Assembly: GCF_040362765.1 (NCBI RefSeq)
Contig: NZ_BAABWK010000001.1
Location: forward strand, 1,713,501 to 1,777,500
Source of the DNA: Pyruvatibacter sp. HU-CL02332
Lineage (GTDB): Bacteria > Pseudomonadota > Alphaproteobacteria > CGMCC-115125
Length of the DNA: 64,000 nucleotides
Direction: 5' to 3'
In this document: positions 45,213-54,355 of the stretch, piece by piece
How the letters are laid out: every line of letters starts with the position of its first letter
Numbering within the stretch: position 1 is the stretch's first letter
Program-made: the position numbers and the translations under genes
The notes under the pieces: generated by a model
Database searches by the model: none
Told to the model about the DNA's origin: nothing
Seen by the model: the letters and a program-made list of their open reading frames with translations, nothing else

Positions 45213-46211
45213 ATGAAGCTCATGATTGCCGTGGGCAGTGCCCTGGTTGCGGTGCTGCTGATGGCGGCACCCGCCAATGCGGCACTGGAGTTCTGCAATC
45301 GCTCAAGCTACCTGCTTGATGCCGCCTCAGCCCATGAGGTTGATGAAGGGTATCTCGTCCAGGGTTGGTTCAAGCTCAATCCGGGCGAATGCAAAACTGT
45401 AGTGGCGGAAAATCTGGGGGAGGGAGAGTACTATGCTTTTGCCCGTACCCGGCCTGCCCATGGTGCCAGCAGGCGGCTGACATCCGGTGACCGGATGTTG
45501 TGCATCGACACGACGGACTTCAGCTTCGTCAGTGCCAATGGCTGCACCGATCGCGGTCTCCAGAAAGTGGAATTCGCGCGCATAACGACGGACGGCCGCA
45601 AGGACTGGACGGCCACGTTTTCTGAAAGTGGCAACTACGACAACAAGCGCGCCCGCATCGCGGGCACGCAGCGCCTGCTGCGCGAGCTTGGATATGAACC
45701 TGGGTCTGTTGATGGTTTCTCTGGTGGTCGTACCACACGCGCCATCAAGGACTTTCAGAAGGCCAATGGTCTGAAGAGCGATGGCGCTGTTACGCCCAAG
45801 CTGTTTGCAGCGCTCGAAGCCGCAGGCGAACAGCGCCAGCGCCGCTCGGGTTTTCATTTCTGCAATGACACGCAGCTGCTTGTCTGGGCAGCCATAGGCT
45901 ACCGCCAGTCTGACGAGTGGCGGTCTTCAGGGTGGATACGCGTGCCCGCCGGCAACTGTGCGCCCGCCATGACAAGCGCATTGGATGAGCCGATCTACTA
46001 TGCCTATGCGGAAGCTGTCACGGATGGCGGTGATGTGGCCACACGCAATGATGTGCCCATGGTGTGGGGTGGCGACAGATCATTCTGCACAAAGCCAACA
46101 CGTTTCTTCATTCGCGGACGTACCAATTGTGCGGCGCGCGGATATGATGAAGTGCCATTTCAGGAAGTAGATGTGTCGGGTCAGGAAACCCACACAATGC
46201 GCTTGCGATAG
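45213..46211 (+). CDS. DUF1036 - peptidoglycan-binding - DUF1036 exported protein
   Basis: 332 residues from ATG 45213, 4 bp after the argB stop, so likely coupled. Signal peptide MKLMIAVGSALVAVLLMAAPANA. Two Cys-containing DUF1036 modules: LEFCNRSSYLLDAAS...GWFKLNPGECKTV near 26-60, and FHFCNDTQLLVWAAIG...GWIRVPAGNCAP near 210-250. Between them sits a PG_binding_1 helical repeat (QRLLRELGYEPGSVDGF, TTRAIKDFQKANGL). Periplasmic cell-wall binding is inferred from the middle domain. DUF1036 has no established function. Confidence 0.88.
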   Translation: MKLMIAVGSALVAVLLMAAPANAALEFCNRSSYLLDAASAHEVDEGYLVQGWFKLNPGECKTVVAENLGEGEYYAFARTRPAHGASRRLTSGDRMLCIDTTDFSFVSANGCTDRGLQKVEFARITTDGRKDWTATFSESGNYDNKRARIAGTQRLLRELGYEPGSVDGFSGGRTTRAIKDFQKANGLKSDGAVTPKLFAALEAAGEQRQRRSGFHFCNDTQLLVWAAIGYRQSDEWRSSGWIRVPAGNCAPAMTSALDEPIYYAYAEAVTDGGDVATRNDVPMVWGGDRSFCTKPTRFFIRGRTNCAARGYDEVPFQEVDVSGQETHTMRLR

Positions 46212-46258
46212 GGCACTTGCGTTAGGGTGCCTGCGTCAGGGCCTTTGTGCGTAGGCGT

Positions 46259-47521
46259 TTAGGCGGCCAGCCCAAAGTAATCGAGCAGGCGAACCATCTC
46301 TTCTTCAGTCAGTGGAAACTCGCTGCCGCCGCGTGCAGGGAGCAATTCCGATGACTTCAGGTGCATGACATGTGTCTGAATAAGGACGGATACCCGCATC
46401 GACAGACGTGCGCGCCACACAAGAGCGGTAATCGCCTTGCCGTTGCGAGACGTCAGAATCCGTTGCACTTCGGGTGCCTTGAGGCCGGACAGCATGCTGA
46501 GGGCATACGTCACCTGCTCCGTGTACCCGGCTTCAGCAGCGTCTGAAATGAACCCGCCATCAAGGCGGCCCTGCTCACGCGCATTCTGAACAATCTTCAG
46601 CGCACTGGCTGCTGTGTCTGGCACCGGCGTTTCATCCAGTCGATCATGGAGCCGCCCGGACAAGAGCCGCCGCGTGTCGTCATCGAGGCCCAGTCTGTCC
46701 GCCATCCCGTAAAGGAGGTCGCGGCCAACAAACTGCGCAATGCGCCTCACAGCGCGTATGGAGAGGTCCGGCCGCATGGAGATCGGTCCATGCCACTGAG
46801 AAACCTCTTCGGCATTCTTCACGATCTCTTCCATCGTGCTGGCGCGAATTTGCGCGCTGGTATTTGCCAGAAGAGTAGCGACAGCAGGAATATCCAGCGA
46901 GGCCACCACTTCGTCGGATACGTCCGCGCTCAACGCTTCACGTCCCGCGATGGCCTCAATGACGCCTGTCACTTGTGTCGTTGCAATCAGCTCAATGAGA
47001 TCAGCGTCACTCAGCAACGGTGAATATCGCAGAATTGGTCCGCATACAGATATTTCAGTATCGCGCGCCAGAGCCTGAACCACGTTTTGCGGCGCAAAGG
47101 TGGAGTTCTTTATTTCTTCAGCCAGAATTTCCCGGACGCGGGGTTCCTGGTCGCGCGCCAGCTTCTCAATCAACTCAATGGTTTGCTCACGCAACGCGTC
47201 CGTTTCGCGCTGGGACAGGTCAGGCAGGAGGCGGGCAATCTTGCCCGTCAGTTCCTCACGCACCGACCTGTCTTCATCATCGGCCAGTGCGACATTGGCC
47301 TGATGTGGTGTCGCCGGGTTGGCAGCTACAAGCGCCCGCGTTGGCGTGTCATCGTCGCCGGCGAGGTAGTAGAGCATTTCCGGCTCAAGGTCAGTCCGTG
47401 AGGCAAGCGTGCGGCGGGCATCAGTGTTTTGAGATTCAAGGAGCGAACGCGCTTCTTCATAGGCCAGCGCCTCGCGTGAGGCCTTGTCCTGCCCTGCCAG
47501 CTTTTGAATGAATTTCAGCAT
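46259..47521 (-). CDS. DUF2336 helical-repeat protein
   Basis: 420 residues from ATG 47521 (GGGAC site). All-alpha, with repeated HEAT-like stretches (RTLASRTDLEPEMLYYLAGDD, ALVAANPATPHQANVALADD, VREELTGKIARLLPDLS, ILRYSPLLSDADLIELI) characteristic of DUF2336, a family nearly confined to Alphaproteobacteria. No signal peptide, span or catalytic motif. Function unknown; protein-binding scaffold inferred from the repeat. Confidence 0.85.
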   Translation of the reverse strand: MLKFIQKLAGQDKASREALAYEEARSLLESQNTDARRTLASRTDLEPEMLYYLAGDDDTPTRALVAANPATPHQANVALADDEDRSVREELTGKIARLLPDLSQRETDALREQTIELIEKLARDQEPRVREILAEEIKNSTFAPQNVVQALARDTEISVCGPILRYSPLLSDADLIELIATTQVTGVIEAIAGREALSADVSDEVVASLDIPAVATLLANTSAQIRASTMEEIVKNAEEVSQWHGPISMRPDLSIRAVRRIAQFVGRDLLYGMADRLGLDDDTRRLLSGRLHDRLDETPVPDTAASALKIVQNAREQGRLDGGFISDAAEAGYTEQVTYALSMLSGLKAPEVQRILTSRNGKAITALVWRARLSMRVSVLIQTHVMHLKSSELLPARGGSEFPLTEEEMVRLLDYFGLAA

Positions 47522-47707
47522 CACGTGTCCCAGGCCGCAAAATGCACTCTAAGCCCCCAAGTTCGTCGGGGTTTCATGGGGCAAAGTCTAAAGGCACGCA
47601 CCTAATGGGAAATTAACCGCCTTTTGAGGAGGGCGAACGCGATGGAAATGGCAGGTATCCGCCCATTGCAGTTGCCAATCAGGGGGCATCGGCCCACATT
47701 CCGATCC

Positions 47708-48415
47708 ATGACAGACAGCCTGGAAAATGCCGCACGCAAGCCTATCCGGCATCCACAGTTCGACCATGTGGATACATGGATATTCGACCTCGACAACACG
47801 CTTTACCCTGCTCACTGCAACCTGTTTGCACAGATTGATGAGCGCATGGGGTCGTTCATTGCCAATGAACTGGATGTTGACCGCGTCGAGGCACGCCGTA
47901 TTCAAAAGAAGTTCTATGTGGAGCACGGGACAACACTGGCTGGCCTGATGTCTGAGCACGGGATGGCGCCGGGACCCTTCCTCGACTACGTGCACGATAT
48001 TGACCTGGCAGTTGTGGACCCAAGCGAGGCGCTGGACGCAGCCTTGGCGCGTCTGCCGGGCAAGCGCTTCATTTTTACCAATGGCTCCCACAGGCACGCG
48101 GAGAATGTGGCGGGAAAACTGGGCGTGCTGGACCGCTTTGACGGGATAATTGATATCGCGGCCTGCAATTTCGTCCCCAAACCGCACCCGGACGCGTTCA
48201 CCCATTTTCTGGGCCATTCCCGTGCAGATGCAGGGCGGGCTGCGATGTTTGAGGACATTGCCCGCAATCTGGAGGTGCCGCACCAGTTGGGCATGCGCAC
48301 GGTCTGGATTCAGACCCATGAGGACTGGGCCACTGAAAAAGCCCACCACGGCAAGGATGGCGAGCACGTCCACCATGTGACCGATGATCTGGTGGGTTTC
48401 CTCGATACGCTCTAG
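47708..48415 (+). CDS. Pyrimidine 5'-nucleotidase-type HAD hydrolase
   Basis: 235 residues from ATG 47708 (no strong ribosome-binding site; two further in-frame starts lie upstream). HAD motif I WIFDLDNTLYP has both Asp residues, then FTNGSHRHAENV (motif II), KPHPDAF (motif III Lys) and MFEDIARNL (motif IV). DLDNTLY is diagnostic of the SDT1/pyrimidine 5'-nucleotidase branch, which dephosphorylates UMP/CMP or related compounds. Monocistronic or read with dapD. Confidence 0.88.
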   Translation: MTDSLENAARKPIRHPQFDHVDTWIFDLDNTLYPAHCNLFAQIDERMGSFIANELDVDRVEARRIQKKFYVEHGTTLAGLMSEHGMAPGPFLDYVHDIDLAVVDPSEALDAALARLPGKRFIFTNGSHRHAENVAGKLGVLDRFDGIIDIAACNFVPKPHPDAFTHFLGHSRADAGRAAMFEDIARNLEVPHQLGMRTVWIQTHEDWATEKAHHGKDGEHVHHVTDDLVGFLDTL

Positions 48416-48462
48416 GAGTGGGCCGAGGCGTCGATAGCGGCTATTTGCCAGAGCTAATCTTG

Positions 48463-48490
48463 TTGACTGGTGGGGGGCTAAGGCTATCGT
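48463..48490 (+). promoter_or_regulatory. Candidate promoter of dapD-dapE
   Basis: TTGACT (48463-48468), 16-nt spacer, TATCGT (48485-48490), 62 bp before the dapD ATG. Good -35, moderate -10. Confidence 0.45.
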
Positions 48491-48551
48491 GCGCCTCAAA
48501 TCGTCAATCGATCAGATTTCAACCCGACTTCCAGACCGACAAGAGACAAAA

Positions 48552-49397
48552 ATGAGCTTTGCTGACCTCGCCGCCACCATTGAAACCGCGTTCGACAATC
48601 GCGACAGCGTGTCCACCTCCACCACGGGTGAGGTTCGCGATGCGGTGGACACAGCCCTTGGCGCGCTGGATTCCGGTGAGGTGCGCGTCGCGGAAAAAGA
48701 CGGCGACACCTGGAAGGTCAACCAATGGGCCAAGAAGGCCGTTCTTCTGTCATTCCGGCTGAACGACATGGCGCCGATTGAAGGCGGTCCGGGCGACAAC
48801 ACAACATGGTGGGACAAGGTGCCCAGCAAGTTTGAAGGCTGGGGTGACAATCAGTGGCGCTCAGCCGGCTTCCGCGCTGTCCCCAACTGCATCGTTCGCC
48901 GCTCTGCGTACATCGCGCCGGGCGTGGTTCTCATGCCGTCCTTCGTCAACCTTGGCGCTTACGTGGACAGCGGCGCCATGGTGGACACATGGGCGACGGT
49001 TGGCTCCTGCGCCCAGATCGGCAAGGACGTGCACATTTCAGGTGGTGCCGGTATTGGCGGTGTGCTTGAGCCGTTGCAGGCAAACCCTGTTGTCATCGAA
49101 GACAATTGCTTCATCGGTGCGCGGTCGGAAGTAGCTGAAGGTGTCATCGTGCGCGAAGGCTCGGTCCTGTCCATGGGCGTCTTCCTTGGTCAGTCCACCA
49201 AGATCATTGACCGCGCGACCGGTGAAATCTTCATGGGCGAGGTTCCCGCTTATTCCGTGGTCGTCCCCGGCTCACTGCCCGGCAAGCCGCTGCCAGACGG
49301 GACACCTGGCCCGAGCCTGTACTGTGCCGTCATCGTCAAGCGTGTTGATGCCCAGACCCGCTCCAAGACCTCAATCAACGAATTGCTGCGAGACTAA
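48552..49397 (+). CDS. dapD: Tetrahydrodipicolinate N-succinyltransferase
   Basis: 281 residues from ATG 48552 (expected length about 275-285). Left-handed beta-helix acyltransferase of lysine/meso-diaminopimelate synthesis. Seen: [57 protein letters not shown] and [12 protein letters not shown] hexapeptide repeats (read in pieces), and PGSLPGK. Directly followed by dapE: the TAA is adjacent to a GTG start. Confidence 0.96.
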   Translation: MSFADLAATIETAFDNRDSVSTSTTGEVRDAVDTALGALDSGEVRVAEKDGDTWKVNQWAKKAVLLSFRLNDMAPIEGGPGDNTTWWDKVPSKFEGWGDNQWRSAGFRAVPNCIVRRSAYIAPGVVLMPSFVNLGAYVDSGAMVDTWATVGSCAQIGKDVHISGGAGIGGVLEPLQANPVVIEDNCFIGARSEVAEGVIVREGSVLSMGVFLGQSTKIIDRATGEIFMGEVPAYSVVVPGSLPGKPLPDGTPGPSLYCAVIVKRVDAQTRSKTSINELLRD

Positions 49398-50606
49398 GTG
49401 ACAGACACCTCCACCAGTATTGACCCCGTTGCCTTTGCCGCTGAGCTGATCCGCTGCCCAAGCGTGACACCCGCAGAAGGTGGCGCGCTTGATCTGTTGG
49501 AAACGCGTCTGGCAGCGCTGGGCTTCACCTGTCACCGGCTGCCGTTCGAGGAACCCGGTGAAGACCGTGTGGACAATCTCTACGCGCGCATCGGAACAAC
49601 AGCACCCCACCTTTGCTTTGCCGGACACACCGACGTAGTGCCCACAGGCAATACGCGCGACTGGCAGGTGGGACCGTTCGAAGGCAAAATCGAAGACGGC
49701 GTGCTGTGGGGCCGTGGCGCCTCCGACATGAAGGGCTCCATTGCCTCTTTCGCTGCTGCTGCGGCAGACCATATCGCAGCCAACGGCACCGACGCCGGGT
49801 CCATCAGTTTTTTGATTACCGGCGACGAGGAAGGTCCGGCGGTCAACGGCACCATCAAGATGCTGGAGTGGCTGGAGCGGCACAACGAACAGATTGATCA
49901 CTGCATTGTGGGTGAGCCTAGCAACCCCCATGAGCTGGGCGAGATGATTAAGATTGGTCGCCGTGGCAGCGTCAATATGGTCATCACGGCTCAGGGCAAG
50001 CAGGGCCATGTAGCCTATCCCCATCTGGCGGACAATCCAGTGCCCCCTCTTGTGGCGGCACTGGCGGCTCTCGACGCGCTTGTGCTTGATCAGGGGACGG
50101 AGCATTTTCAGCCGTCCAATCTTGAGATCACGACTGTTGATGTCGCCAACGAAGCAACCAACGTCATTCCCGCCACAGCACGCGCCCGCATCAACATCCG
50201 GTTCAACGACACGCATACGGGTGCAAGCCTGATTGAGCTTGTTGAAAAGACCGTCGCCAACATTGCCGCAGCACGTAGCGCAACCATCTCAGTGTCCGCA
50301 AAGATTTCCGGTGAGAGCTTCGTCACGCAGCCAGGGCAATTTGTGGAGCTGGTGGCAAAGTCAGTAGAGACGGTCGTCGGCCGGAGGCCGGAGCTGTCCA
50401 CCACCGGCGGCACATCTGATGCCCGGTTCATCAAGAACCACTGTCCCGTGCTGGAATTCGGCCTCGTGGGCGAGACAATGCACAAGGTGGACGAGCGCGT
50501 GTCCGTGCAGGACGTTGAAATGCTGGCGTCGGTCTATGCAACTGTCATAGAGGGCTATTTCGCCAAAGCATCGGACTTTGCCGCTGAGCGGCAAGGGCGG
50601 CAATAA
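49398..50606 (+). CDS. dapE: Succinyl-diaminopimelate desuccinylase
   Basis: 402 residues from a GTG start immediately after the dapD stop. M20-type dizinc hydrolase that removes succinate from N-succinyl-LL-diaminopimelate. Metal ligands: His in CFAGHTDVVPTG near 74, Asp in WGRGASDMKGSIAS near 107, Glu-Glu in ITGDEEGPAVNGT near 140, Glu in IVGEPSNP and a final His near the C-terminus (GETMHKVDERV). Slightly longer than average owing to a C-terminal tail. Confidence 0.95.
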   Translation: MTDTSTSIDPVAFAAELIRCPSVTPAEGGALDLLETRLAALGFTCHRLPFEEPGEDRVDNLYARIGTTAPHLCFAGHTDVVPTGNTRDWQVGPFEGKIEDGVLWGRGASDMKGSIASFAAAAADHIAANGTDAGSISFLITGDEEGPAVNGTIKMLEWLERHNEQIDHCIVGEPSNPHELGEMIKIGRRGSVNMVITAQGKQGHVAYPHLADNPVPPLVAALAALDALVLDQGTEHFQPSNLEITTVDVANEATNVIPATARARINIRFNDTHTGASLIELVEKTVANIAAARSATISVSAKISGESFVTQPGQFVELVAKSVETVVGRRPELSTTGGTSDARFIKNHCPVLEFGLVGETMHKVDERVSVQDVEMLASVYATVIEGYFAKASDFAAERQGRQ

Positions 50607-50608
50607 TT

Positions 50609-51211
50609 ATGCCGAGCCTCTCTGAAGCGCTCCGCGCCATTGAAGGCTCTGTTGCCATTGCCAGGCGTGATCCTGACGCAAGCCGCTTCTTTGACCTGTC
50701 AGCGGATGCCTTCTGGCGATCCTTTGCGGTGGTCATTTTTCTGGTGCCGCTCTACTTCATCGTGTCGGCTGCGGAAACCCGCATGCTGTTCGAGATGCGT
50801 GACCAGATCACTGGCACGCCACCGGGCTACTGGGATCTGTTGATCTCCAACCTGACAACGCTGGGGATCGAGTGGTTTGCCTATCCGATAGCCATCCTCT
50901 TCATCGCCCCGCTCTTTAGCGTCGGGCAGCGCGTGTCGCCCTACATCATCGTCTACAACTGGTCCTCACTGATGATCTCGCTGGTGATGCTGCCCAACTT
51001 CGTGCTGTACCTGATTGGTGTTTTTCCGATTGCAATGGCGGTGCTGGTAAACTTTGGTCTCGTGCTTGCGGTCGTCTGGTACCGCTTCCTGCTCGCCCGT
51101 GAAGTTCTTGGTGCCCCCATAGGAACCGCTATTGGATTTGTTGCGCTTGATGTGGTTCTGAGCTTGTTCATCAGTTCTGCCATTGAGTACGCGATCATCG
51201 GGCCGCTTTAG
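50609..51211 (+). CDS. Uncharacterised multi-span membrane protein
   Basis: 200 residues, starting 2 bp after dapE. About five spans: SFAVVIFLVPLYFIVSA, WFAYPIAILFIAPLF, LMISLVMLPNFVLYLIGVF, AMAVLVNFGLVLAVVWYRF and AIGFVALDVVLSLFISSAI. The N-terminal 35 residues are polar and cytosolic-looking. A broadly Yip1-like layout is possible, but no family is recognised. Its location between dapE and murI suggests a cell-envelope connection; this is inference from context only. Confidence 0.75.
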   Translation: MPSLSEALRAIEGSVAIARRDPDASRFFDLSADAFWRSFAVVIFLVPLYFIVSAAETRMLFEMRDQITGTPPGYWDLLISNLTTLGIEWFAYPIAILFIAPLFSVGQRVSPYIIVYNWSSLMISLVMLPNFVLYLIGVFPIAMAVLVNFGLVLAVVWYRFLLAREVLGAPIGTAIGFVALDVVLSLFISSAIEYAIIGPL

Positions 51212-51213
51212 CC

Positions 51214-52023
51214 ATGAGTGATCCAAGACCCATTGGCGTTTTTGACAGTGGTGTCGGTGGCATCACGGTGCTGAAAGCGATCCACGATCTCCTGCCGAAC
51301 GAAGATCTCGTCTATCTCGGCGATACGGCGCGCCTCCCCTACGGGACCAAGAGTGCAGACACGGTAGTGCGATATGCCACGCAGGCTGCAGATGCCCTGA
51401 TCGCCCGTGACATCAAGCTCCTCGTCATTGCATGCAACACGGCAAGTGCTGTGGGCACCCCATTGCTGGCTGAAAAGTTTGCTCCAGTTCCGGTCATCGG
51501 AGTGGTTGAACCCGGTGCGGAGGCTGCCATCGCAGCAAGCCAATCCGGTCGCATCGCAATCATCGCCACCGAGGGAACCGTGCGCGGCGAGGCATATCCC
51601 AAAGCCATTCATGAGCGCGCACCCAACGCGCAGGTAACGCAGGCATCCGCCACAGTGTTTGTGGCCCTTGCCGAAGAAGGTTGGACGTCATCAGCGGCAA
51701 CCAGCGAGGCTGCCCGCACCTATCTTCAGCCCTTGTTCGCCGATGACACCCGTCCTGACACACTGGTTCTTGGGTGCACGCATTTTCCGGTTCTGGCGGA
51801 CGCGATCCGCAAGGAATTGCCGCAAGGCGTGGCGGTGGTGGATTCCGCGACCACAACAGCTCAGGCAGTGGCCCAGGCATTGGGCGGCATTGCAGCGTCA
51901 AAGGATCAAAAGGGCGCGGTGCGGTTTCTGGCAACAGATGGTGCCGAGCGGTTTGCGCGCGTAGGCCGAATTTTCTTTGGCAGTGAAATTGACGAGCGGG
52001 CTGTCGAGATCATCGATCTTTGA
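51214..52023 (+). CDS. murI: Glutamate racemase
   Basis: 269 residues. Cofactor-independent conversion of L- to D-glutamate for peptidoglycan. Two catalytic Cys are in place: IACNTASAV near residue 74 and LGCTHFPVL near 188; GVFDSGVGGITVLKAI near 8 and GDTARLPYG near 37 give the aspartate/glutamate racemase fold. Starts 2 bp after the membrane-protein stop. Confidence 0.95.
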   Translation: MSDPRPIGVFDSGVGGITVLKAIHDLLPNEDLVYLGDTARLPYGTKSADTVVRYATQAADALIARDIKLLVIACNTASAVGTPLLAEKFAPVPVIGVVEPGAEAAIAASQSGRIAIIATEGTVRGEAYPKAIHERAPNAQVTQASATVFVALAEEGWTSSAATSEAARTYLQPLFADDTRPDTLVLGCTHFPVLADAIRKELPQGVAVVDSATTTAQAVAQALGGIAASKDQKGAVRFLATDGAERFARVGRIFFGSEIDERAVEIIDL

Positions 52024-52026
52024 CAC

Positions 52027-52770
52027 TCAGCTGTAGTCAACCCGCATCAAATAGAGCCCGTCCGGCGGCGCCACCGGCCCGCATTTCGAACGGTCCCGTG
52101 CTTCAAGCGCCGCCCGCACATCATCCACGCTCATTTTGCCTTCGCCGACGGATTTCAGCGTACCGGCAAAAGACCTGATCTGGTTGTGCAGGAAGGAGCG
52201 TGCGCGCGCGGTTATGACAATCGCCTCACCCTCGCGCCGCACATCCAGCGCATCCAGCGTCTTGACCGGCGAGGCAGCCTGACACTGGGCCGCACGGAAG
52301 GTCGTAAAGTCATGCTTCCCGACCAATATCTGCGCGGCTTCGTCCATAAGCCGTGCATCCAGCGGCACGGGCACCTGCCATGCCCGTTGCCGATCAACCG
52401 TCAGCGGCGCACGCCGGTTTGTGATGCGATACAGATAGTGCCGTTTGATCGCTGAAAAACGCGCGTCGAACTCTCCGCTGACCGCTTCGGCCTCAAGGAT
52501 GGAAATAGGCTGAGGCTTGAGATGGAAGTTGATCGCGTCTCGCACAGTGTCTGCATCTGTTTCGCGTTCAATGTCGATATGGGCGACCTGCCCCAGAGCA
52601 TGGACGCCGGTATCTGTCCGGCCAGCACCGGCGACGGTCACACGCTCTCCGCAAAAGCCCGCAATGGCATCGGCAATGGCGTCCTGCACACCGCGCCCAT
52701 TGTCCTGCTTCTGCCAGCCGACAAAGGGCGTGCCGTCGTATTCAATGGTGAGCTTGTAGCGCTGCGTCAC
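52027..52770 (-). CDS. truA: tRNA pseudouridine(38-40) synthase
   Basis: 247 residues from GTG 52770, which overlaps the fmt stop (GTGA). [17 protein letters not shown] at the N-terminus, and catalytic Asp in [14 protein letters not shown] near 52, are typical of TruA; the C-terminal [15 protein letters not shown] is the second conserved region. Modifies the anticodon stem-loop. Confidence 0.96.
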   Translation of the reverse strand: MTQRYKLTIEYDGTPFVGWQKQDNGRGVQDAIADAIAGFCGERVTVAGAGRTDTGVHALGQVAHIDIERETDADTVRDAINFHLKPQPISILEAEAVSGEFDARFSAIKRHYLYRITNRRAPLTVDRQRAWQVPVPLDARLMDEAAQILVGKHDFTTFRAAQCQAASPVKTLDALDVRREGEAIVITARARSFLHNQIRSFAGTLKSVGEGKMSVDDVRAALEARDRSKCGPVAPPDGLYLMRVDYS

Positions 52771-53699
52771 GACAGGACCGTTCCGGCGGGCACCGCAAAG
52801 CCGCGCAAAAATTCGTCCGCTTGCTGAACGCCTTTGCCTGCACGCTGTACCTGATGAAGTCTCAGGGCACCATCGCCGCACGCAATAGTCAGGGCATCGT
52901 CAAGGGCCGTGCCCGCCTTGCCGGAGTGGGGCACTGGCTCAGCGCGCAACACTTTTACCCGCTGCGTCTTGCCGTCTTTCTCCATTTCGCACCAGGCGCC
53001 GGGGAAGGGCGCGAGGCCACGAATATGGCAGTCCAGTTCCTGCGCAGACTGTGTCCAGTCAATGCGGGCCTCGGCCTTGTCGATTTTCGCTGCGTACGTC
53101 ACGCCGTCATCGGGCTGTGGGGTGGATTCGAGCGAATCGCGTTCAAGGGCGGCTAGCGCCCGCACCATTAGACCTGCACCAATGAGCGACAGCCGATCGT
53201 GCAGTTCGCCCGCCGTTTCCGTTGGGCCAATCTGTGTGCGCTCGGCCAGCAGCACAGGACCCGTATCAAGTCCTGCTTCCATCTGCATGATGGCAACGCC
53301 GGTTTCCTTGTCCCCCGCCATGATGGCCCGTTGTATCGGGGCGGCCCCGCGCCAGCGCGGCAACAGCGAAGCATGGATGTTCAGGCACCCAAGTCGGGGC
53401 GCATCCAGAATGGCCTGCGGCAGGATCAACCCATAGGCGGCCACAATCGCCACATCCAGATCAAGATCACGGAATGCCTGATGCTCTTCCGGGCTCTTCA
53501 GTTTTTCAGGTGTGCGGACCTCAATGCCTTGTGCTGCCGCAAAGGCATGCACAGGCGTTGGCGTCTGGGTCATGCCACGGCCGGATTTGCGCGGAGGCTG
53601 CGAATACACCGCGACAACGTCATGTCCGGCTGCAATCAACTCCGACAGTGCAGGAACAGAAAAGTCCGGCGTACCCATAAAGGCGATGCGCAGCGTCAT
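52767..53699 (-). CDS. fmt: Methionyl-tRNA formyltransferase
   Basis: 310 residues. Adds a formyl group from 10-formyl-THF to initiator Met-tRNA. N-terminal [18 protein letters not shown], catalytic block [21 protein letters not shown] near 107-127 (Asn-His with the SLLPRYRG-type loop), and the C-terminal OB domain with [11 protein letters not shown]. Upstream def is 33 bp away; truA follows with overlap: a conserved def-fmt-truA operon. Confidence 0.96.
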   Translation of the reverse strand: MTLRIAFMGTPDFSVPALSELIAAGHDVVAVYSQPPRKSGRGMTQTPTPVHAFAAAQGIEVRTPEKLKSPEEHQAFRDLDLDVAIVAAYGLILPQAILDAPRLGCLNIHASLLPRWRGAAPIQRAIMAGDKETGVAIMQMEAGLDTGPVLLAERTQIGPTETAGELHDRLSLIGAGLMVRALAALERDSLESTPQPDDGVTYAAKIDKAEARIDWTQSAQELDCHIRGLAPFPGAWCEMEKDGKTQRVKVLRAEPVPHSGKAGTALDDALTIACGDGALRLHQVQRAGKGVQQADEFLRGFAVPAGTVLS

Positions 53700-53732
53700 G
53701 CCGGTCTCCGGTCTTCTTTGTTAGTGTGACAA

Positions 53733-54251
53733 CTAGGCGGTGGCGGCGAGTTTTTTCGCCTTTTGCAGCTTCTTCAGCATCATGGAGCGTTTCATGCGCG
53801 ACAGATGGTCAATGAAGAGAATGCCTTCCAGATGATCCATTTCATGCTGGATGCAGGTCGCAAGCAGGCCGTCGCAGTCAATTTCGCGCAATTCGTTCTG
53901 ATAGTCCAAATAGCGCAGGCGACATGTGGCCGGCCGCTCTACCTCTTCGTAAAGCTCGGGCACTGACAGGCAGCCTTCTTCGTAGGGCGCAGTCTCATCG
54001 GCCTTCTCGATGATTTCCGGGTTGGCGAAATACATGGGCTCCGCGGGGGCATCATCGCGCGAGATATCAATCACGATCACGCGCTTGGGCACACCAATCT
54101 GAATGGCGGCAAGGCCAATGCCCGGCGCGTCATACATGGTGTCCAGCATGTCATCCATCAGCGCGCGGATCTCATCATCCACCTTTTCGACGGGTTCAGA
54201 GATCTGCTTGAGGAGCGGATCGGGAGCGGTAATGATCTTGCGTATGGCCAT
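53733..54251 (-). CDS. def: Peptide deformylase
   Basis: 172 residues. Fe/Zn hydrolase removing the N-terminal formyl group. All three motifs: GIGLAAIQIG near 45, EGCLSVP near 92 and QHEMDHLEGILF near 137. First gene of def-fmt-truA, divergent from rmuC. Confidence 0.96.
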   Translation of the reverse strand: MAIRKIITAPDPLLKQISEPVEKVDDEIRALMDDMLDTMYDAPGIGLAAIQIGVPKRVIVIDISRDDAPAEPMYFANPEIIEKADETAPYEEGCLSVPELYEEVERPATCRLRYLDYQNELREIDCDGLLATCIQHEMDHLEGILFIDHLSRMKRSMMLKKLQKAKKLAATA

Positions 54252-54355
54252 AACCGGTCAGATAAGCGAGCAGACATGCCGCGTCAACTTGCCAGTGATG
54301 GGTATACTGTCGGCCACAAGCGTCGATTCTCTCAGGTTTTCTAGGGTTTTTGCCC

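Noticed and set aside
47588-48499. Minus-strand open frame of 303 codons
   Set aside because: Lies opposite the HAD nucleotidase gene and its flanks, which have complete catalytic motifs; no recognisable protein on the minus strand.
49371-50216. Minus-strand open frame of 281 codons
   Set aside because: Antisense of dapE, with no family features.
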